Shown here: piece after piece, positions 54,597 through 63,680 of the stretch | Layout: every line of letters begins with the position of its first letter | Position numbering within the stretch: the stretch's first letter is position 1 | Notes under the pieces: model-generated | Told to the model about the DNA's origin: nothing | The model's input: the letters and a program-made list of their open reading frames with translations, nothing else | Database searches by the model: none | Assembly (NCBI GenBank): GCA_039519185.1 | Contig: CM076846.1 | Coordinates: 106,240,442-106,304,441, forward strand | Direction: 5' to 3' | Length of the DNA: 64,000 nucleotides | Origin: Astragalus membranaceus | Taxonomy: Eukaryota > Streptophyta > Magnoliopsida > Fabales > Fabaceae | Translations under genes and position numbers: made by a program

Positions 54597-55314
54597 TGTT
54601 GTTTCAGTGTTTTCGAAATTATACCGAAGAAATTACTGGGATGAGTCGCGGACTAGGTCGCTCTCTTTAAGACGTTTCGTGGCACTGCTCGATGGTGCAA
54701 GCAGACTATCAACCACGACGCCCCCAGGATAAAACAGCCCAGTTACGATTATGACTGCACAGTCAGTAATCGCTCGAGATATACACCTCTCAATATGGTT
54801 TATAACCACTCGGGAATATGGCTCGTAGGCCACTCTCAGAAAAGAAGAAGAAGAAGAATCTGGCTCGTAGGCCAGTCACGAATTTTAGAGAGAAGAGAAT
54901 TTTCGGAGGAGAGTTTGGTGTTTTTCGATCTGATTTCGTCAAGTGAGGGAAGAGCCTTTTTATAGGCTTCAGCAACTGCTTTGTGCGCAAGTCAAGGCAC
55001 GATCTTAGGCTCCACTAACAACTGACTTGGAGCGCAATTCAGTTTGGAACGGAGCCAAGTTGCGCGAGTTGTTAATTTCGCAAAAATTACTTTACACCTC
55101 ACAGCCCAAGCCCGAGCCCGGCCCGGCCGGTCGGACGGCGGCGGCGGCGCGCGCGCGTGTGTGGTGGTCAGTTAGAGTGCGTGCTTGCCCGTTCACAAAA
55201 CTGGGTACCCCTTGGGCCCCAACCCAAAGGTGTGAACTTCCCACTTATAAGCACTCATCAAGTGCTTAGTCCAAGCAATGTGGGACTTTGTAAATTCACA
55301 CCAATGTTCCAACA
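54597..55314 (-). repeat. 5' LTR of the copia element
   Basis: 718 bases. A TATA box GCCTATAAAAAGG lies at 54955-54967 on the minus strand. Relative to the 3' LTR, one block of about 135 bases is deleted between short TTAATT-like matches near 55075. Confidence 0.95.
54955..54967 (-). promoter_or_regulatory. TATA box of the copia LTR
   Basis: GCCTATAAAAAGG. The transcript start is expected about 25-30 bases further along the minus strand, near 54930. An identical box is in the other LTR. Confidence 0.65.
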
Positions 55315-55319
55315 AATGA

Positions 55320-55578
55320 TGAATTGATGATGCTGTTTTGTTTTTTCTGATTTTTTTTTCTTTTTTCTGATGAATGATGAATTGATGATTCTGTTATGGT
55401 AATGAAGAAGAAAGGTTGTTTGTGAAAGAGAATGAGAATAGAGAGAGTGAAGTGAAGGAGCGGAGAAAGAAGGAATGAGAGGAGTGTGTGTCCGCTATTT
55501 GGAGAAGAAGATGAGTTGAAGAAATGTGGATGCCAATCGCAGAGAGAGAGAGAGAGAGAGCACTGGCAATTTGGGATA
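55320..55578. other. Continuation of the interrupted leader-like region
   Basis: Resumes the sequence broken at 49286. It holds TGATGAATTGATGAT repeats and a GA microsatellite (55544-55560). No coding exon seen. Confidence 0.4.
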
Positions 55579-55766
55579 GGATCCACTGACGTCAACGCGG
55601 GAAACGTGAGTGCAGTTAGTGTAAATAAGACATTTAACATCGGTTCTTTGTTCAACCGATGTTAAATGTCTCTACATTTAACATCGGTTGAACAAAGAAC
55701 CGATGTTAAATGTCTTATTTACACTAACTGCATCCTCTTGTTTCCGCGTTAACGTCAGTGGATCCT
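55579..55766. repeat. 188-base palindrome with four AACATCGGTT motifs
   Basis: GGATCCACTGACGTCAACGC at the left pairs with GCGTTAACGTCAGTGGATCC at the right, and pairing continues almost to the centre at about 55668. Each half contains an inner hairpin of ACATTTAACATCGGTT and its complement. It is probably a foldback MITE. AACATCGGTT words are common in legume CACTA-related repeats (from memory). Confidence 0.88.
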
Positions 55767-56198
55767 TACCCGGCGAAATGGAAACAGGGAAGGACATATT
55801 TAAAAAAATTATAAATAAAAAAAAATCCTATGTAGCAGCCTAGCAGGTCAATTCATGTTTAAAAAAATTAGAAATAAAAAAAAAAAAACCTCAGCACTCT
55901 CGTATACACATCAATTTTTTAGAGATCAATTTTTTAGATACATAAATATAAGTTATCAATGTTATTTTCTAAATTTAAATTATCATTACATCAAAAAAAA
56001 TTAAATTATCAGTTTCTTTAGAGATCAGAAAATAATTTGACTTTTTCAGTATTCCACGTGATTACAACAAAAGTATTTTTAAATTAATTTAATTTCTAAT
56101 TAATTATTATATTGATTATGTGTCAATGTCAAATGCATAAGAATATGTCACATTTAAATTTTCAATTTTATTCGTGTTTGTAGTGTACTTGACTTTGT
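55767..56198. other. AT-rich spacer
   Basis: No gene seen. An A-rich phrase (AAAAAAATTA, then AATAAAAAAAAA) is repeated near 55803 and 55861. Confidence 0.4.
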
Positions 56199-56214
56199 AA
56201 AGTTGTCTAGCCAT

Positions 56215-56934
56215 ATTCAATAAGAATAAGAATGCGCTAAAGTCATTCTATCTGTTGCTCTCCCTTTCTTCTCTATATCCACCGCCACCGCTGTGGCACA
56301 TATTTCTTCAATTGCGGCGAGGATTTATGTTACGCCTACGTTGTGGTATTTATGTTACGTCTACGTTGCGGCGATTTTCAGTTCTGACCGACTGCATTCA
56401 AGGTGTTCGATGATTTGTCTATATAAACCAAATATGGGTATTGAGAAGTTTATGATGATAGGTTTCAAAGCATGATATTAATCTCTGATCAGCATCGGTT
56501 TCATGTAGCCCAGGTCACATCGTTCTTTTCTTTTTCTCTTTGGTTTGTGCTGATATGATTTTTATTAAATCTAAGCTTATTACTGCTCGATTTTACTTTT
56601 TCATGCCCTGTTTCATGCTTTGCTTCATGTCCATCTAAGCTTATTTGTTATTGTTTTGATGCTTTTGGTTATCTGATGTTTTCGGTTCCTATATTTGCAT
56701 ATCAAATCTTAATTTTATGTGTTTTTTTTGTGTTTTTCAATAAGTCTTGTTTTCTATAATTATTTTAAAAAAGAAAAAACATAGTCTTGTTTTACTTTAT
56801 CTTGTTTTACTTTATCATGTTGGTTGGGTTTAGTTGGGTTTAGTTGGGTTCCGTTTGGTTTGTTTTTGCTGTTCGGCTTGCGTTAACTCTGGTTTTTATC
56901 CGTCTTGCGATAATTCTGAATTTTTTGGTATGTG
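56215..56934 (+). other. LINE 5' UTR
   Basis: Pyrimidine-rich start (CTCTCCCTTTCTTCTC). GTTACGCCTACGTTG and GTTACGTCTACGTTG repeat at 56330-56370, and TTGGGTTTAG repeats near 56825. As in other L1 elements it should hold an internal promoter. Short upstream ATGs occur. Confidence 0.6.
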
Positions 56935-59058
56935 ATGAGAGGAGCTACAAGCGGCGGCTGGTATCTCCATCATTACCGACAGGAAGACGACCTGTTTCCC
57001 AAGAGAGACAGCAAAGGGCGAGAGCTAGGAGGGTGGAAGGTGGTGCAATCAAAGTGGCTGAAGAAGATTGATATTGCATCTAAGGTCAAGTTGGATGATG
57101 AGGAGAGGAGAAGGTTGGTATCGTTCTTTTTCACCAATTTTCCGGATTCACTCAAGGCCTGGGATATGTCTCATCTCTTTTCCATTCATGGGAGAGTTAT
57201 GGAGGTTGTGATTTCGGGGCTGAAGGAAGGGCGGAGGAAAAGATTTGGTTTTGTGAGGTTTAAGGATGTAAGGGATCCTGAATTGATGGCGATCAAGCTC
57301 GACAATGTCTTCATTAGAGGGATCAAGCTTCATGTTAATATGCCAAGGTTCGATCGTGAGGTAAGAGTTGAAGTGGGGGCAAAGAAGGTGCTAGTTGAAC
57401 GTGAATGCGGGACTAAAAAGGTGTTAGGTGAATGTGATCGTGGATCTATTGGTGTGTCGAGGAAGAAGGATTATTCGGCTCAACATCAACAGCATAGTGG
57501 TATCAAAAATCAACCTGAGATAGTGAACAAGGTTTGGGCGAAGAAGAGGGGCAATGGTGTTGAAGATGTTCGGGGATGTCTTTTTTCTTTCAATGCTGAA
57601 GAAGATACGATGGCTCGATTGAGGAAAGCTATGGTGGGAGAGGTAGTATGGCCGGGTAAGTCTTATGCTATTCAAGATGAGTTCGCTATGCAAGGTGTTT
57701 TCTCGATTAAAGCAACACCTTTGGGTGCAAATTGGGTTCTCTTAGAAGGAGCTAAAGACGAAGAAGACTTCATGGAGTTTGTTGAGGAAGCAAAAGATTG
57801 GTTATTTCAATGGTTTCGTTGGATTCGCCCATGGAAACCAGAGGATGTTGATCGTGAGCGCGTAGCTTGGATTAGATGTTTTGGGGTTCCGGTGCATGCT
57901 TGGAACGGTGAGTTCTTTTCTAAATTATCAGAGCATGTAGGTACTTACTTATATTCAGACGACAACACTGAGAGGAAGAAGTCGTTGGATGTTGCTAGGG
58001 TGTTAATTCGAACTAAGTCTATGGAGTCCTTGTCTAAGACCTTTACGGTGAGTATCAATAATGTTCTTTATCCGATTAAGATTGTGGAAGATTGGTGTGG
58101 GCCTCTTCAATGGAGTCAACCGGTGGAGAAAGATAAGAATACTGAAGAGTCCTCTGACTCCGAATGTTGGTCTAAGGAGGAGGAGTGGCGTGATGTTGAA
58201 GGTGTTGAAGGAGGAAGTCTCGATGATGATTTTGAGGAGGATGATGTTGGTGGTGATGATGATTTACATGCTATTATGTCTCAGCATCAATCTAGGAGTA
58301 ACGGTTTGAATTGCATTGATAAGGCAAAAATGGCAAATAATGATAAAATATCAACGGCTCTTCCTGAAGGGGTTTTTGTGTCAAGTGACAATGGTAATGA
58401 TTTGAATACCTTTTCAAAGTCAGAATCAAGATCTACTAGGGTCAATGATACATTTAGCTCCAATATGGACAAGGCTCACGACTTATCTTTGGGCTTAGAT
58501 GGAGAGTCTGAGGGGGGAAGAACTGAGAAGGGGGTGATGTCTTCAGCTGGTGCTGAACCCGTTAATGGTAGTAGGCCTAGTGTAAGCCCAACTTTAGATC
58601 TTCCTTCAATCCATGTGGAACCAACCCCTGTGGACCCAGGTGAGTATCGGATCTTAACCAGAAAAGAGAAGAAGTATCTCAGCGTGTCTTTACCAAAGAA
58701 GATGAGAGCTGGATTGAAACCACAGAAGGTGGTGCGCAATCTTGCGGAGGTTTCTGGCAAGGAGTTCCATGGTTCTCAGGCGCCGGAGGTGGAAGAGAGG
58801 GCCAATTCGTCGTCTCTGTTTTCGGCTGGAGCGGTGTTATGTGATGGGTCTATAGACAGTTCTGATATTAGAGGTTGTAATAACAAATTCTGGGCTTTAC
58901 AGAGCAAGGCGGTGGCGCGCCGTGTGTGGGAGACTGCGAAGAATTTAGGCGTGGAAGGAATCAGGCCAGAGGAAGTTTATATTGAAGAAATTTCTCAAGG
59001 AGAAAAGAGAGATGAGATAGCAAGGAAGAAGGGGAAGAATGCAGCTGGTTCCCGATGA
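56935..59058 (+). CDS. LINE ORF1, RRM-type RNA-binding protein
   Basis: The ATG at 56935 gives 707 residues. An RRM lies at about residues 60-140: RNP2-like SFFFTNFPDS and RNP1-like KRFGFVRFK. A DUF4283-like region follows (GKSYAIQDEFAMQGVFSIKA to IVEDWCGP, about 240-395). Beyond it are an acidic stretch (DDDFEEDDVGGDDD) and a Ser-rich tail. No CCHC knuckle was seen, unlike many plant ORF1 proteins. It is expected to bind LINE RNA. The stop TGA overlaps the ORF2 start as ATGA. Confidence 0.88.
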   Translation: MRGATSGGWYLHHYRQEDDLFPKRDSKGRELGGWKVVQSKWLKKIDIASKVKLDDEERRRLVSFFFTNFPDSLKAWDMSHLFSIHGRVMEVVISGLKEGRRKRFGFVRFKDVRDPELMAIKLDNVFIRGIKLHVNMPRFDREVRVEVGAKKVLVERECGTKKVLGECDRGSIGVSRKKDYSAQHQQHSGIKNQPEIVNKVWAKKRGNGVEDVRGCLFSFNAEEDTMARLRKAMVGEVVWPGKSYAIQDEFAMQGVFSIKATPLGANWVLLEGAKDEEDFMEFVEEAKDWLFQWFRWIRPWKPEDVDRERVAWIRCFGVPVHAWNGEFFSKLSEHVGTYLYSDDNTERKKSLDVARVLIRTKSMESLSKTFTVSINNVLYPIKIVEDWCGPLQWSQPVEKDKNTEESSDSECWSKEEEWRDVEGVEGGSLDDDFEEDDVGGDDDLHAIMSQHQSRSNGLNCIDKAKMANNDKISTALPEGVFVSSDNGNDLNTFSKSESRSTRVNDTFSSNMDKAHDLSLGLDGESEGGRTEKGVMSSAGAEPVNGSRPSVSPTLDLPSIHVEPTPVDPGEYRILTRKEKKYLSVSLPKKMRAGLKPQKVVRNLAEVSGKEFHGSQAPEVEERANSSSLFSAGAVLCDGSIDSSDIRGCNNKFWALQSKAVARRVWETAKNLGVEGIRPEEVYIEEISQGEKRDEIARKKGKNAAGSR

Positions 59059-62000
59059 TTATTTTATCTCTCAATATGCGTGGGTGGGGTGACAGAGCTA
59101 AACGGCGTCACCTGAGATCGTTAATTTCTACAGGTAATTTTAATTTCATCTGTTTACAGGAAACTAAAAGGGAGATTTTGGAGGAAAATCAAATTAGTCC
59201 ATTGTGGGGTAATCTTTTGTTTGAGTATGTCGTTAAACCGGCTAATGGTCAGTCTGGAGGCTTATTGTCATCTTGGGTGGCTGGTTCATGTGATTTTAAG
59301 TTCTCGTTTATGGGTACAGGATTTATTGGGGTGGCTTTGAATGTTGATAATTCTTTGTTGTATGTGGTAAATGTTTATGCGCCTTGTTATTTGAATGGGA
59401 AACGTCAGGGGTGGGAGGAATTGAAAGCGTATAAACAGTCTCTTGATGATGGGGACTGGTGTCTAGTAGGAGATTTTAATTGTGTCACAAGAGTTGAGGA
59501 AAGGAAAGGTATAGGGGTAAGGGGGTCTATTCAGGAAGTTAACGAGTTTAATGCTTTTATTTCGGATATGGATTTACTTGATGTCTCAGTTACTGGTAAT
59601 GTTTTTTCTTGGTTTTGCTCGGATGGGATTTCGATGAGTAGACTGGATAGGTTTCTTATTTCTCCTAATTTGGTTGACAAGTGGAACATCTCGGGTCAAT
59701 GGATAGGGAAGAGGAATATCTCTGATCACTGCCCTATTTGGCTGCTCAGATCTACTGTTGATTGGGGTCCGAAACCTTTTCGGTTTGTTAATGCTTGGTT
59801 TCACCATGCTAAGTTTAAAGAGTTTGTTAAGGATAGTTGGTCTCAAATTCAGGTTTCTGGGAATAAAGCTTATGTTTTTAAGGAGAAAATGAAGATGTTG
59901 AAAGAGAAGTTGCGAGTGTGGAACAAAGAGGTGTTTGGAGTGGTTGACTTGAATATAGAGGAGGATGTCAAGGAGTTGAATAACTTAGATAAAATGCTCA
60001 TTGAGCATTGGGATGAGGCCACGATTTCTAAAAGAAAGGAAGTCTCAGTGTCTTTTTGGAAGCAAATCAGATTGAAGGAAAGTATTCTTCATCAAAAGAG
60101 TAGGGCGCGTTGGATCAAAGAGGGTGACGTGAATTCTAAATATTTTCACTCTATGTTGAAGTTTAAAAAGAGGAAAAATATTCTAAAGTTGTTAGATGAT
60201 GAGGGAAGGCTTATTGAAGATGTTTTTGTGGTTAAAGATAAGGTGAAGAATTTTTTTCAAAATGGATTTACGGAGCCGCTGTATGGTAGACCTGTGTTGA
60301 ATGATACGATGTTTAATCAAATCTCTTCGGAAACGAACGATTACCTGGTCATTCCTTTCGAAGAGGAGGAGATTAGGGAGGGGATTTGGAGCTGTGATGG
60401 AGATAAAAGCCCGGGTCCTGATGGTTTTAATTTGAGGTTCTTTAAGGAGAATTGGGATTTGTTGAAGTATGACATTGTGGGAGTTTTTTCAGAATTCTAC
60501 GCCAAGGCTCACATTCCTAAAGCGTTCTCGGCCTCTTTCCTAACTCTCATTCCCAAAAATAATCATCCTCAAGGGTTGGGGGAGTATAGGCCCATTTGTT
60601 TAATTGGGAGCATCTATAAGATTCTTTCAAAGGTGTTGGCCAACAGGTTAAAGAAGGTTCTTCTTTTGGTGATTTCTGAGTGTCAGTCGGGTTTTCTTGG
60701 TGGTCGAAATATTCTTGATGGGGTAGTGATTGTTAATGAGCTTGTTGATTTGGCGAAGCGTAATAAGGAGGAGTGCATGTTGTTTAAAGTGGATTTTGAG
60801 AAAGCTTATGACACCGTCTCTTGGTCGTTCCTCTTTGATATGTTAGCTAAGTTCGGGTTTGATCTTAAGTGGATTCGTTGGATTAGAGCATGTGTGTCTT
60901 CTTCTTCTTTATCGGTTTTGGTCAACGGAAGCCCAACTCAAGATTTCTTGGTGCAAAGGGGATTGCGTCAGGGGGATCCTCTATCTCCTTTTTTATTCTT
61001 GTTAGTGGCTGAGGGTCTTGCTCGGTTGGTGGATAAGGCGGTGGGGGTTGGGGTTTTTGAGGGGTTTGTAATTAATGAAAACCTTAGTTATTCGCTTGTT
61101 CAATTTGCTGATGATACCGTTCTGATTGGGAAGCCGTCTTGGAATAACCTTTGGGGTCTAAAATCTATTCTCAGGAGCTTTGAACTCGTCTCCGGATTGA
61201 AGGTCAATTTCATCAAAAGTAAGCTTATTGGTATTAATGTGCCTGATAATTTTATGGAGAAAGCTTCAGTATTCCTTCACTGCAGGTCGGAATCCATTCC
61301 GTTCAACTTTCTTGGCCTTCCCGTTGGTGCTAATCCGAGGCGAAAAGGGACTTGGAATCCGGTTTTGCAAAAGTTTCGGTCTAGGATGGCATCTTGGAAG
61401 GGGCGCAATTTATCTATAGGAGGTCGGGTTACGCTTATCAACTCGGTCCTTAGTAGTTTACCTTTGTATTTCTTCTCTTTCTACAAAGCACCAAAAGTGG
61501 TTATTAGGGAGATGATAAAGATTCAAAGAGATTTTCTTTGGGGAGTTAAGGGGGATGCGAGAGGTATGTATTGGGTGGCTTGGGATAAGGTTTGTAGGGA
61601 GAAAAATGAGGGAGGTCTTGGTATCAAAAACTTGGAGAATTTCAATATTTCCTTATTGTCAAAATGGAAGTGGCGTTGTTTGGTGGACGAGAATGCGAAT
61701 TGGAGAGGTCTATTAAGTCATAGATATGGTGAGTTGTCGGGATTTATGTCTAGTGATTCCGTCAGGAGAATGAGATCAGATTCTTTGTGGTGGAGGGATC
61801 TTTGTATTGTTGGTAAAGAAGAAATGGGGGACGATTGGTTCGAAGATTGTATTCGGAGAGGATTGGGCAGTGGTGAGGGGGTCAAACTTTGGAAACATCA
61901 TTGGATTTGTCACCAACCGCTGTCTATCGTGTTTCCTAATTTATTTGCAGGTTGTGCTGATAAGGATCTCACTGTGGCTGAAGCTGGTTGTTGGAGAAGA

Positions 62001-62759
62001 GATGTATGGAGTTGGAATTTTTTATCTAATGTTGCAGGTTGTCATCTTTGTGTTCAAGAAGCTGCAGAGTTGGCAGACATTTTGCGTGAAGTTTCTCCGA
62101 TTCGAGGTAAATCTGATTGTTGGAAATGGATTCTAACTCATGATAAAATGTTTTCGGTTAGTTCTTGTTATATCCAGATACAAAGCGTTCGGCAAGCAGC
62201 TGTCTTGCCCCCTCTGCTATCGGCCAGAATTGAAGCCGTGTGGCAAACAGTTGTTCCGTCGAAAATTAAGCTTTTCGGTTGGCGTATGTTTGTCTGGGCT
62301 CTTCCTCTTCGCTCTTCTTTGCTTAATCGTAACGTTATTCAGTCTATGGAGGAGGCGGCCTGTGCTTTTTGTCAGAATGATTTGGAAGATTTGGACCATC
62401 TTTTCGTGGGGTGTGATTTGGCTAGGATGGTGTGGAAAAAGGTGGAGATATGGCTTGGTGTGGATCATATCGTTGAGGAGTCTTTGATGGAGCATTTCGA
62501 TTCCTTCGCAAAAGTGTTTACCGGCAAGAAATCTAAGAAGATTAGACATCTTATCTGGCTGGCCTCGTGTTGGAGTACTTGGTTGACTAGAAATAATCTT
62601 ATTTTCAAGGGGGAAGAACTGGATTTAGACTCGATTGTTTATCATATTAAAACTATGTCTTGGTCGTGGTTTATATATGGGGTGGGGAGTCATTCCGGTT
62701 ATGTTTTAGATTCTTGGTGGAATAACGCTTACCATTGTATTAATCATTTTGTTGGGTAG
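59055..62759 (+). CDS. LINE ORF2, endonuclease and reverse transcriptase
   Basis: 1234 residues. The APE endonuclease at 1-230 has LSLNMRGWG, CLQETKRE, VGDFNCV, SRLDRFLIS and SDHCPIW. The RT domain at about 440-730 has GPDGFNLRFFK, LIPKNNHP, YRPICLIGSIYKILSKVLANR, QSGFLGGRNILD, VDFEKAYD, LRQGDPLSPFLF and the catalytic FADD at residues 684-687. A zinc-binding zf-RVT region is near 1075-1135 (AVWQTVVPSKIKLFGWR, then CAFC and DHLFVGC). There is no RNase H domain after it. No stop or frameshift is seen. It nicks target DNA and primes cDNA there. Confidence 0.95.
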   Translation: MIILSLNMRGWGDRAKRRHLRSLISTGNFNFICLQETKREILEENQISPLWGNLLFEYVVKPANGQSGGLLSSWVAGSCDFKFSFMGTGFIGVALNVDNSLLYVVNVYAPCYLNGKRQGWEELKAYKQSLDDGDWCLVGDFNCVTRVEERKGIGVRGSIQEVNEFNAFISDMDLLDVSVTGNVFSWFCSDGISMSRLDRFLISPNLVDKWNISGQWIGKRNISDHCPIWLLRSTVDWGPKPFRFVNAWFHHAKFKEFVKDSWSQIQVSGNKAYVFKEKMKMLKEKLRVWNKEVFGVVDLNIEEDVKELNNLDKMLIEHWDEATISKRKEVSVSFWKQIRLKESILHQKSRARWIKEGDVNSKYFHSMLKFKKRKNILKLLDDEGRLIEDVFVVKDKVKNFFQNGFTEPLYGRPVLNDTMFNQISSETNDYLVIPFEEEEIREGIWSCDGDKSPGPDGFNLRFFKENWDLLKYDIVGVFSEFYAKAHIPKAFSASFLTLIPKNNHPQGLGEYRPICLIGSIYKILSKVLANRLKKVLLLVISECQSGFLGGRNILDGVVIVNELVDLAKRNKEECMLFKVDFEKAYDTVSWSFLFDMLAKFGFDLKWIRWIRACVSSSSLSVLVNGSPTQDFLVQRGLRQGDPLSPFLFLLVAEGLARLVDKAVGVGVFEGFVINENLSYSLVQFADDTVLIGKPSWNNLWGLKSILRSFELVSGLKVNFIKSKLIGINVPDNFMEKASVFLHCRSESIPFNFLGLPVGANPRRKGTWNPVLQKFRSRMASWKGRNLSIGGRVTLINSVLSSLPLYFFSFYKAPKVVIREMIKIQRDFLWGVKGDARGMYWVAWDKVCREKNEGGLGIKNLENFNISLLSKWKWRCLVDENANWRGLLSHRYGELSGFMSSDSVRRMRSDSLWWRDLCIVGKEEMGDDWFEDCIRRGLGSGEGVKLWKHHWICHQPLSIVFPNLFAGCADKDLTVAEAGCWRRDVWSWNFLSNVAGCHLCVQEAAELADILREVSPIRGKSDCWKWILTHDKMFSVSSCYIQIQSVRQAAVLPPLLSARIEAVWQTVVPSKIKLFGWRMFVWALPLRSSLLNRNVIQSMEEAACAFCQNDLEDLDHLFVGCDLARMVWKKVEIWLGVDHIVEESLMEHFDSFAKVFTGKKSKKIRHLIWLASCWSTWLTRNNLIFKGEELDLDSIVYHIKTMSWSWFIYGVGSHSGYVLDSWWNNAYHCINHFVG

Positions 62760-62952
62760 TAGGGGGAGAAACAGTGGGTTAGGTTTTCCCTCTGTAGTGC
62801 ACTCACAGGGTACTCTTTTTCCTACCCGAGTCTTTTTCCCAATGGGTTTTGGCTCAGGGAGGTTTTGAGGAGGCCCTCCCCCTTTTTTTCTCTCATTATA
62901 AGGGTTAGGCACCCCTTGTGCTCTTTTCAATGATATTGCTTATCGAAAAAAA
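62760..62952 (+). other. LINE 3' UTR and poly(A) tail
   Basis: About 180 bases, G-rich at the start, ending in ten A before the target duplication. Confidence 0.85.
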
Positions 62953-62968
62953 AAAGTTGTCTAGCCAT

Positions 62969-63495
62969 TAATTATAGTTGGACTATGAGATAAAACTTTA
63001 CAAGGAAAAAAAGAAGAAAATAGACACAAATTTCATTATTATAGAATGATGTTAGACTTGTGAATGCAATAATTAAATTTGGAAATTAAAAATAAAGTTT
63101 TTTTCCCTATCAAAAAAAAATATAAAGTTTTTATTTTTTGGCTCCCGCAAATATATAAGTTTTTGTTTTTTGTCTTTATAAATATTTTATGTTTTGTTTT
63201 TATCTCTACCACGTTGCATGTCAGTGCCACGTGGCATGTCAATCCACCTGACACCATCATCCAATGTGGTGTTGACATTTGACACTGACGTCACCTAACA
63301 ACATCCTCTATCTGCCACGTCATCTTTTTAGGAGAGGGGGTTAACAACATAGACTAAAACCCAAAAAATGCATATTTGCAAGGACTCAAAATATATTTAA
63401 GCCTATTTTATTTCAATTTATCTTCATTAATACATGCAACAACAACATCGGTTAAAGGGACTTTGCCAAGAGATCAAAGGATGAGTGTTTATTGT
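62969..63495. other. Spacer with Mutator-MITE-like end
   Basis: 63110-63404 resembles the MITE DNA near 47215-47600 and 48204-48345 and ends with the AAATATATTTAAGCC-type terminus. No gene seen. Confidence 0.45.
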
Positions 63496-63498
63496 TAG

Positions 63499-63680
63499 GT
63501 TGATTTCGAGAAGGCCTACGACTCTATCTCTTGGAATTTTTTATTATATATGATGCGTAGGATGGGGTTTCCCTTGAAATGGATTAGTTGGATGAGAGCG
63601 TGTATTTGCTCTAGCACGATGTCGGTTCTTGTTAACGGTAATCCTACTAATGATTTCAAAGTGTTTAGAGGATTGTGTTG
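63499..63680 (+). pseudogene. LINE reverse transcriptase fragment
   Basis: Encodes VDFEKAYDSISWNFLLYMM and WMRACICSSTMSVLVNGNP, homologous to ORF2 of the upstream LINE at 60790-60960 but clearly diverged. It is cut at both ends, on the right by an LTR start. Confidence 0.8.

Larger units (their letters stand above)
49287..55314 (-). mobile_element. Full-length Ty1/copia element
   Basis: LTRs 49287-50138 (3') and 54597-55314 (5'), with a 5-bp target duplication AATGA (49282-49286 and 55315-55319). One intact polyprotein ORF lies on the minus strand. The polypurine tract CAAGTGGGGGATTGTTGG spans the 3' LTR start at 50138. The LTRs are almost identical apart from three length differences, so insertion is recent. 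Confidence 0.95.
56215..62952 (+). mobile_element. Full-length plant L1 LINE
   Basis: A perfect 16-base target duplication AAAGTTGTCTAGCCAT (56199-56214 and 62953-62968) bounds a 6.7-kb element that ends in a run of A. A 5' UTR of about 720 bases precedes two intact ORFs. The full length, both open frames and the exact duplication show a recent, possibly active copy. Confidence 0.95.

Noticed and set aside
55296..55655. 119-codon minus ORF
   Set aside because: Crosses the copia target site and a GA microsatellite, with low complexity and no domain.
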